DNA of 11,070 nucleotides from assembly GCA_036939355.1 (NCBI GenBank), contig JALLAP010005892.1, positions 1-11,070 on the forward strand, written 5' to 3'. Numbering within the stretch: the first letter of the stretch is position 1; each line of letters opens with the position of its first letter. Positions 5,896-11,070 of this stretch are shown here, piece after piece. This DNA comes from Thalassiosira profunda. Its lineage: Eukaryota; Bacillariophyta; Thalassiosirophyceae; Thalassiosirales; Thalassiosiraceae. The position numbers and the translations under genes were made by a program. The notes beneath the pieces were generated by a model. That model was not told the origin of the DNA and ran no database searches. It saw nothing but the letters and a program-made list of their open reading frames with translations.

Positions 5896-7434
5896 TCATC
5901 CTTGAATCTGCATCCATGGATGCGCGCAGACCTGCTCCAAGCTCAACCTGTCCGTTGGGTCCAACCAAAACATTCGTTGGAGGAGGTCCATCGCATCGGC
6001 CGACAACCCCACGCCCCATTCCGTCAGCATCTGCACGAGGTAGCCGTTGGACATGTATTTGAATCTCTCGTCCGTCAACATTGGTCGCTCCCACGGCGGA
6101 AAGCCCGTGAGCATCAAAAACAATATCACGCCGGCCGCCCAGAGGTCCACCGCCGGTCCGTCAAAAGGGAGCTGGTTTTTGCACACCTCCGGCGACATGT
6201 AGTGCCACTTTCCGCACACGCCCTGGGGCAATATGAGGTATCGCTGGGCGCCGCCCTCAACGAAGGGCACCCGCAGGCACATGCCCATGTCGATCACCAA
6301 TACGTTCCCTTCGTGCACCAGCAGGTTCTCGAGGCTCAAATCTCGATGGGTCACGCCCGCCTTCTTCAGGCACGTGAGGCCCTTGAGGATTTGGCGCATC
6401 CAGAATCGGGCCTCGGGCTCGGAAAATCTATTCTTCTTTCCCAGCACGTCGAACAACTCGCCGTCTTTGCAGTAGGGCATGACGCTGTACAGATTTCGAT
6501 CGTCCGACAATAAATCCAGCGGCATCATGATGTGAGACTCTAGCATGTTTTGCGGTGTCTGGCTCAGGAGCGGCGTTTGCGACCGTTGCTGCACTTGTTG
6601 TTGCATCTGTTGCACCTGCTGCTGTAACTGTTGCTGTTGCGGGTTGCTCCCATTCACATATCCTCCCATGCCCCCACCGTTCATCAGGGGGGTCGACGAC
6701 AAATTCATCCCCGCCATCCCGGCCAATTGCGCATTCACATCCAAACTTTGCTGCAAGGATTGCAGCATCTCCATGTTCTTTTGTATCTGCTGCTCCTTCA
6801 CCAGCCACTTGCTCAAATACTGCATCGCCGCCACCTCTTTGATGGGATCCTCGGCCAGTTTGTTTCTTTGGGCGCGGATGTGCTCCCAGCTCATTTCTTT
6901 GACTGCCACCGACTCGTTCGTCTCCTCCCATTCTACTGTTACCCACTCCGATGTGGCCGGGAGCATGATTTGTATTGGCGGGTTCAGTTTGTGTAAGACG
7001 ATCCCGTACTTCACCTTCCCGTAGATGGCCGCGCGGAGCGTCCTCCGCAGCCAATACGCCCGCTCCGCCGGCGGCGCCGGCGCCTGCGGCCCCGGAGAAG
7101 GCGAGTGCACCTGCCGCGGCGCCTGCGGAGCGGGCATCTCCTCGTCATCGCTGCTGGAATCCGACCACCCCCCGCCGCTTCCCCCCCGCATCATATGATT
7201 AGGCGTGGGCGTCCGCACCAGCACCCCCTTGGCCGTTTTTATTCGGCAAGGCACCCCTCCCACCACCACCGGTTGCGCGTCGTTATCGTCGCGCCGGATG
7301 AGAACCCGCGTGGTGATGCAGGCGCAGGGGACGGAATCGGCCACGTCGAATTCGACGGGGGGCCGGGCCACCTGCGCCCACTGGGCGGCGGGGAGGGCGG
7401 AGCCCGGGAAGTCCGCGTTGGAGTTGAATTGCAT
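5896..7434 (-). CDS. Atypical protein kinase with Gln-rich insert
   Basis: A 512-residue protein; the ATG at 7434 has A at -3. Residues 1-130 are a low-complexity leader with an acidic S-D-S-S-S-D-D-E-E patch and Pro-rich runs. The kinase domain spans about 133-509: a degenerate glycine loop (G139-x4-G144-x-V146), ATP-anchoring Lys179 in V-A-V-K, probable alpha-C Glu200, catalytic loop H363-R-D-L-S-L-E-N370, D382-M-G in place of DFG, M-S-P-E (413-416) in place of APE, D430-L-W-A-A-G, and Arg496 in the last helix. The catalytic Asp365, Asn370 and Asp382 are present, so activity is plausible. However, the usual catalytic-loop Lys is replaced by Ser367. About 85 residues (212-300) are inserted between alpha-C and beta-4, including a Gln-rich run at 266-283. 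No transmembrane segment is visible. The overall pattern is Ser/Thr-like, but I cannot place it in a named group. Confidence 0.92.
   Translation of the reverse strand: MQFNSNADFPGSALPAAQWAQVARPPVEFDVADSVPCACITTRVLIRRDDNDAQPVVVGGVPCRIKTAKGVLVRTPTPNHMMRGGSGGGWSDSSSDDEEMPAPQAPRQVHSPSPGPQAPAPPAERAYWLRRTLRAAIYGKVKYGIVLHKLNPPIQIMLPATSEWVTVEWEETNESVAVKEMSWEHIRAQRNKLAEDPIKEVAAMQYLSKWLVKEQQIQKNMEMLQSLQQSLDVNAQLAGMAGMNLSSTPLMNGGGMGGYVNGSNPQQQQLQQQVQQMQQQVQQRSQTPLLSQTPQNMLESHIMMPLDLLSDDRNLYSVMPYCKDGELFDVLGKKNRFSEPEARFWMRQILKGLTCLKKAGVTHRDLSLENLLVHEGNVLVIDMGMCLRVPFVEGGAQRYLILPQGVCGKWHYMSPEVCKNQLPFDGPAVDLWAAGVILFLMLTGFPPWERPMLTDERFKYMSNGYLVQMLTEWGVGLSADAMDLLQRMFWLDPTDRLSLEQVCAHPWMQIQG
6586..6639 (-). repeat. 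CAG/CAA-rich coding repeat (Gln tract in kinase)
   Basis: On the minus strand this stretch encodes 18 residues, 15 of them Gln, interrupted by Leu, Val and Met (kinase residues 266-283). Mixed CAG and CAA codons make it an imperfect microsatellite. It lies in the insert between alpha-C and beta-4, where length changes would be tolerated. Confidence 0.75.
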
Positions 7435-7869
7435 TTTTTAGCGCATGAGATGTGCACCTTTGCAATTTGCTCGCTTGGGCCCGACCGCGGCGCCCGGTGC
7501 AACAGCGGCGACCGCCGTAGACGAGAGACGGCCCTCGGCTCCCCGATGAAGCCGAATGCGCCGCAAGGGAATGAGCCAACGCCCACGGCAACGCACGGCA
7601 ACGTCGAGGCAGTCAGAAGGCGAGCGACAAATCTTTTCCAGGGGGTATAAGTACAAACAAAATAGGTGACTCATAAATATTTCCCTAGGTTGGTAAACCG
7701 CGTCAGCCTAACAAAAGAAATCTATGGTAGATAGGAGAGAATAAACGTGAGTCCTTCAAAGTACTAGTGGACACCCCCTCACAAGCAAGGGGAGCAGGCC
7801 AGCAGGCGGCGGCGGGCGTGGGAGAACACCGCTGCACCGTTGACCTCTCCGACGGAGCGAGAGAATATC
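7435..7869. other. Divergent intergenic region between kinase and RING-H2 genes
   Basis: This 435-bp stretch holds the two start regions. The kinase side, up to about 7640, is GC-rich and has no gene I can support. The RING side becomes AT-richer after 7630 and contains the promoter-like elements listed separately. No RNA gene or repeat was seen. Confidence 0.5.
7646..7673 (+). promoter_or_regulatory. Candidate TATA-like element and TGACTCA (bZIP-type) site
   Basis: TATAAGTA at 7646-7653 and the palindromic heptamer TGACTCA at 7667-7673 lie in the AT-rich stretch about 200-220 bp before the RING gene ATG. TGACTCA is the classical AP-1/Gcn4 bZIP site. Both motifs are short enough to occur by chance, and no transcription start is known here. 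Confidence 0.25.
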
Positions 7870-10442
7870 ATGTCGACGACTGCTCATGACCACGGTGGGA
7901 GTCCGCAGTCGCCGCTGCGCGCCGCCGACAGTGACAGCTGCGAGGATGAACCCGCAACTCCAACCAATTCTGGTGCGAACCCTCCCACCCCTCTTTCGCT
8001 GATGGCCCACCCATCCTCCGGCGCCGCGGACGCCGCCCCCTCCCCGCCCGCACCATACAACCTCGCCAGCGGCACTGCGGAACCCGCTGCCCTCACCAAT
8101 TTTCTCAGGTACGGCTCCGTCCGCCCGCCCCTTTCAGTGCTCCAGGAGGAATTTCTGGAGAAGTATCGATTGTGGAAGGAGCACGCCGAGCCCCTCGAGG
8201 GGCTGGAGCGGCGCCAAGTAAACAGGGCAGATGTGGATGCGATTACTGGTGGGAGCGTGGAGGATGCGATTGCGAGTGGGAGCGAAGCGCGGGCGGGGCA
8301 CTTGGCCAATATTCAGAGGATGCATGCACGATATCACGGCCCATTGGAGTCGATGCCGGGGCAATATTTTGGCAGTGGGGGTGATGCATTCGAATGCAAA
8401 GACGAGGAGAAGAGCGACGATGATGGGGATGAAGGATGTTGCAATATTGATCATCGCGCCACTGCCTCCGCCAACGAAACCGACAACGAGAAGAGGCAGC
8501 TGGAACGGCTGGCGGGGTTGATCTTTCGTCCGGGCGCCCGGCTCTCGGGAACGATGGAGATGAACAAGGACAGGAAAACCAAGGGATGNGTTGATCTTTC
8601 GTCCGGGCGCCCGGCTCTCGGGAACGATGGAGATGAACAAGGACAGGAAAACCAAGGGATGCCACTACGAGATGGTGGTGATGGAGGCAGATGCGCCGGA
8701 CGAGCTGGGGAGGCCGAGGGGGGTACTGGCCCGGCACAAGTGCTTGGGGGACGAGCAGTGCGTCTACGTCAAACTCAGTTATGTGCTGGTGCCGGATGGT
8801 TCTTCCGAAGAAGGGAAGATGGGAGAAACGGACGAACAAGAAGACGGAGATCAGGAAGAAGAGAAGGAATCGATCAAAGACGAGGAGGGCGCATCAAATG
8901 ATGGCAGTGGGGGTTCGTCTTGGGAGGGTGGGAGCAATGAGGAGCCGGGACGCAAAGAGAAGCTGACACTTCACATCGAGTACTCTGATGGAGACAGCCT
9001 CATCCAAGGGATATGGGATCACGATACGCTGAGCTTTCGCGGCACGGACAAGAAGCTAACTGAGGCCCAGGGAGACGCCAATCAGATGGGCGGCACCATC
9101 ATATCGGGGCTCATTAGCGGCCACAGCAGCTTTGCGGATGGCGGTGGGGGAAACGACGACGACAACCAGCATCACACAAGACGGCACAGCTTCTTGCGGA
9201 GCCCCCCTCCGGCCAACGATGGGACGAGAACCTTCTCGCTGTCGCCGTGCACGCATGTGCACCCGCGGGGCATTGCGAATTCCCCACCGTGGTTGGCCCT
9301 GTCGGAGACACTGACGCGGGTGGGACAGCTCACCCTCCACGGGACATATTCGCTCGGCAATCTGGGCCTGGTTGACACTCNCACTGACGCGGGTGGGACA
9401 GCTCACCCTCCACGGGACATATTCGCTCGGCAATCTGGGCCTGGTTGACACTCCCAGCCGCGGCAGTACGTGGGTGGTGACTCCAGAAAGGCGAAAATTG
9501 CTGCTGAAGGAACTCGCCTCGCACGACAATTCCAAGGTCGTGTTGCACCGCGCACGAACCGACGCCCTCCGTCGCGAGACCCTCGCAAAGCTGGTAGAGC
9601 TCGGGACAATGGTCGACTTTGCGGAGCTGGCGCGGAAGCGAAATGTGGAGCAGCGCCGCGAGAAGTGGCGGAAGCGGGTCCGAAGGTGCACGCCCCGTAT
9701 GCCACAGCGACTTCGGAAGAAGAAGACGTCCACCACTGCTGATGATCTCTCCAAAGAGAAGAAGAAGGTGCAGTTCCACGACCAGCTCGCGGCCATCTCG
9801 TGGGGAGACCTCCTGGAGGAGGCATCGGTGCAGGCCGAGCGGACCTGCGCCATCTTCCGGCGCCAGACGGCGCTGCTGGACGCCCTGACATTTAGGAATG
9901 ACGACTTCAAGGCCCAAATTATGGCGGACCTCCGCGCGGGCGGGCTGTCGCTGGCCGACTCGCACAGGGAGTGGGATCGATGCATCCAAATGGGCCGCAC
10001 GGTGGCCTTGGGGTGGTCGTGGTTCGAGCGGGGATCGTGGAGCTGCTTCGAGCGCAGCGCCGTCGTGGGGAAGCGATGCGTGTACTTGCTGTTTCAGATG
10101 CATTCCCGGCTCGAGACGAATCACAAGGGATTGGAAAAGGCGTATCGCGGTGCAGATGGGAGGCTGACGATCACGCAGCTCGATCGAATCAGGAACGGCG
10201 CCTTTGCTGTGAAACGAGCGGAAGATGGCGTCGAGGGCGACAGCGACGAATCGTCGGACGGACTCTGTGGGATTTGCCAGTGCGAGATGGCTGAGGATGG
10301 AGGAGCCAATGAGGATGAAGAGAACAACCCCACCGTTTGCCTGCCCTGCACACACCGGTTCCATTGGGACTGCATCCGAGAGTGGCTGCATTCACATTCA
10401 CAGTGTCCTATCTGTAGAGTGTATGTCAACGAATCAGAATGA
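7870..10442 (+). CDS. RING-H2 finger protein, probable E3 ubiquitin ligase (interrupted by two assembly joins)
   Basis: As written, the frame breaks at N bases 8589 and 9381. Each N separates exact 72-bp copies; treating each copy plus N as one 73-bp excess gives a single frame of 808 residues from the ATG at 7870 (A at -3; the frame is open slightly upstream but without ATG). Residues below use that numbering. The N-terminus to about 70 is disordered and Pro/Ala-rich. Residues 219-251 (F-R-P-G-A-R-L-S-G-T-M, then Y-E-M-V-V-M) and 343-368 (L-H-I-E-Y-S-D-G-D...T-L-S-F-R-G-T) look like beta-strand segments, split by an acidic linker. Residues from about 490 are helical and basic. The C-terminal RING-H2 has C751, C754, C778, H780, H783, C786, C797 and C800 (C-x2-C-x23-C-x-H-x2-H-x2-C-x10-C-x2-C), complete for two zinc ions. 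RING-H2 domains recruit E2 enzymes, so a ubiquitin ligase role is likely. The substrate is unknown. Confidence 0.88.
8517..8661. other. Assembly join: 72-bp exact duplicate around a single N (8589)
   Basis: Bases 8517-8588 and 8590-8661 are identical over 72 bp, with one N between. The downstream frame is offset exactly as expected if the copy plus N is superfluous. This is the mark of two contigs placed end to end without merging their overlap. Confidence 0.93.
9309..9453. other. Assembly join: 72-bp exact duplicate around a single N (9381)
   Basis: Bases 9309-9380 and 9382-9453 are identical over 72 bp, with one N between. The overlap length equals that of the join at 8589, which suggests a fixed graph overlap in the assembler. 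Dropping one copy plus N again restores the RING gene frame. Confidence 0.93.
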
Positions 10443-10744
10443 AGCGCAGACGAACAAATAAGTAGGCAAACAATAGTGTAACACAAGAACATAACAAACG
10501 CACTGCTATGTTGTGCAAGGTGCGGGGGAGAAGATTGTCGTTTGGTTAGGATTAGGGTTACCAGTTAGGGTTAGGGTTAGGGTTAGGGTTAGGCGGTTTG
10601 TTTGCTTGGCACAACTCACCACTCCCATAGTAAACAACGCTGACCATCCGCTCCTGCCGGCCCTCCTGCCCGTTCGCGGCCGCCGCCACATCCTTTGCAT
10701 CGGCTGGCATCTTCTGGAGAGTACCAAACAACAATATTTTAGCC
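10443..10744. other. Intergenic region between RING-H2 gene and next gene
   Basis: This 302-bp stretch holds the RING gene's 3' UTR (A-rich to about 10505), the telomere-type repeat at 10545-10593, and a presumed leader for the next gene. A potential GT...AG pair at 10721-10742 spans only 22 bp, too short for a normal intron. Confidence 0.5.
10545..10593 (+). repeat. Interstitial telomere-type repeat (TTAGGG)n
   Basis: Bases 10565-10593 are four perfect TTAGGG units plus TTAGG. They are preceded at 10545-10560 by degenerate copies (GTTAGGATTAGGGTTA), with CCAG separating the two parts. Unique gene sequence lies on both sides, so this is internal in this assembly, not a chromosome end. The G-runs could form a G-quadruplex. 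It ends about 150 bp before the ATG of the next gene. Confidence 0.9.
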
Positions 10745-11070
10745 ATGAGCGACGACGCTCCGAAGATGTCCATAGCCGAGCGCGTGGCGGCGCTCCAAAA
10801 CCAAGGGAAGGACGACGCCCTGCCGGCGCTGACCAAACCCAAGGCGAAGAAAACCAGCGCCCTCTCGGATCGCATCGCGGCGTTGCAAAAGACGGCCGGG
10901 CCCGGCGGCGAGGGGGCATCGACGGCGGAGAAGCCCAAGGTGGGCAAGCTGAAAAAACCGCCGCCGGGAGCCGTTCCCATGCCGATGGGCGTCGGTCCAC
11001 CTCCGTCGTTGCTGAGGAAACAGAAGGAGAGGGAAGAGCGAATGGCACAGCTGCAGCAGGAGGCAAATGC
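10745..11070 (+). CDS. Hypothetical protein with two S-x-x-[ED]-R-[IV]-A-A-L-Q motifs, 3' end outside window
   Basis: An open frame from the ATG at 10745 to the window edge: 108 codons plus two bases, no stop. An in-frame TAA at 10631-10633 with no ATG between supports this start (a second Met is residue 8). I do not recognise the family. Residues 9-21 read S-I-A-E-R-V-A-A-L-Q-N-Q-G and residues 38-50 S-A-L-S-D-R-I-A-A-L-Q-K-T, a tandem motif also present once in the gene at 5075. Residues 63-88 are Lys- then Pro-rich (K-K-P-P-P-G-A-V-P-M-P-M), suggesting an SH3- or profilin-type ligand region. The visible end (89-108) is a charged helix rich in Arg, Glu and Gln. The opposite strand is also open here, but part of that frame is translated telomeric repeat, so I prefer this strand. 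Confidence 0.7.
   Translation, partial: MSDDAPKMSIAERVAALQNQGKDDALPALTKPKAKKTSALSDRIAALQKTAGPGGEGASTAEKPKVGKLKKPPPGAVPMPMGVGPPPSLLRKQKEREERMAQLQQEAN

Noticed and set aside
6428..7054. Alternative frames opposite or overlapping the kinase gene
   Set aside because: The kinase frame has clear motifs across the whole stretch; the others have none.
7105..7650. Plus-strand open frame spanning the kinase start and the intergenic region
   Set aside because: Overlaps the kinase N-terminus and has an Arg/His/Pro-rich product with no domain; it looks like a GC-composition shadow.
8517..9453. Biological 72-bp tandem duplications
   Set aside because: Two unrelated sequences duplicated at exactly the same length, each split by one N, is an assembler signature.
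7870..10442. Reading the RING gene as a pseudogene or as three separate genes
   Set aside because: Both breaks fall exactly at single Ns flanked by identical 72-bp copies, and removing the excess restores the frame; no other lesion is seen.
10721..10742. A GT...AG pair that could be an intron before the last gene
   Set aside because: Only 22 bp, and no coding sequence is needed upstream.
10506..11066. Minus-strand 186-codon frame at the right end
   Set aside because: Part of it translates the telomeric repeat (Leu-Thr and Asn-Pro runs). The plus-strand frame has a supported start and motifs shared with another gene.

Overview
The window looks like nuclear DNA from an intron-poor, gene-dense eukaryote, probably a unicellular protist or alga. 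The evidence is a Paf1-complex subunit (Cdc73), a seven-bladed WD40 protein, a Ser/Thr kinase and a RING-H2 protein, with start codons in eukaryotic context, no operon-like spacing, no Shine-Dalgarno sites and a run of TTAGGG telomere-type repeats. Intronless genes, GC-rich codons and short convergent 3' gaps (95 and 137 bp) would suit a stramenopile-like alga, but nothing I can read fixes the lineage.

Layout from left to right: (1) the C-terminal part of a WD40 propeller protein, whose last codons and stop are tandemly duplicated just downstream; (2) an intact Cdc73/parafibromin gene; (3) a convergent minus-strand gene for an acidic, Ser-rich protein I do not recognise; (4) a divergent intergenic region holding a 404-bp MITE-like DNA transposon with 15-bp terminal inverted repeats, an exact 8-bp target-site duplication and an interior made largely of nested palindromes; (5) a small coiled-coil and low-complexity protein; (6) on the minus strand, a protein kinase with atypical catalytic and magnesium-binding motifs and a Gln-rich insert; (7) a gene for an 808-residue protein ending in a RING-H2 finger, which appears broken in two places only because of assembly joins; (8) an interstitial (TTAGGG)n tract; (9) the 5' part of a gene that shares an 'S-x-x-[ED]-R-[IV]-A-x-L-Q' motif with the gene in (5).

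The RING gene is split by two single N bases, at 8589 and 9381. Each is flanked by an exact 72-bp copy of the same sequence. Collapsing each copy plus its N (73 bp) restores one reading frame both times, so the breaks are assembly artefacts rather than mutations.

The genes do not form an obvious pathway. Cdc73 acts in transcription elongation and chromatin, the kinase in signalling and the RING protein probably in ubiquitin transfer. The most notable non-coding item is the palindrome-rich transposon between two divergent promoters. The most notable protein-level item is the short motif shared by two unrecognised genes.
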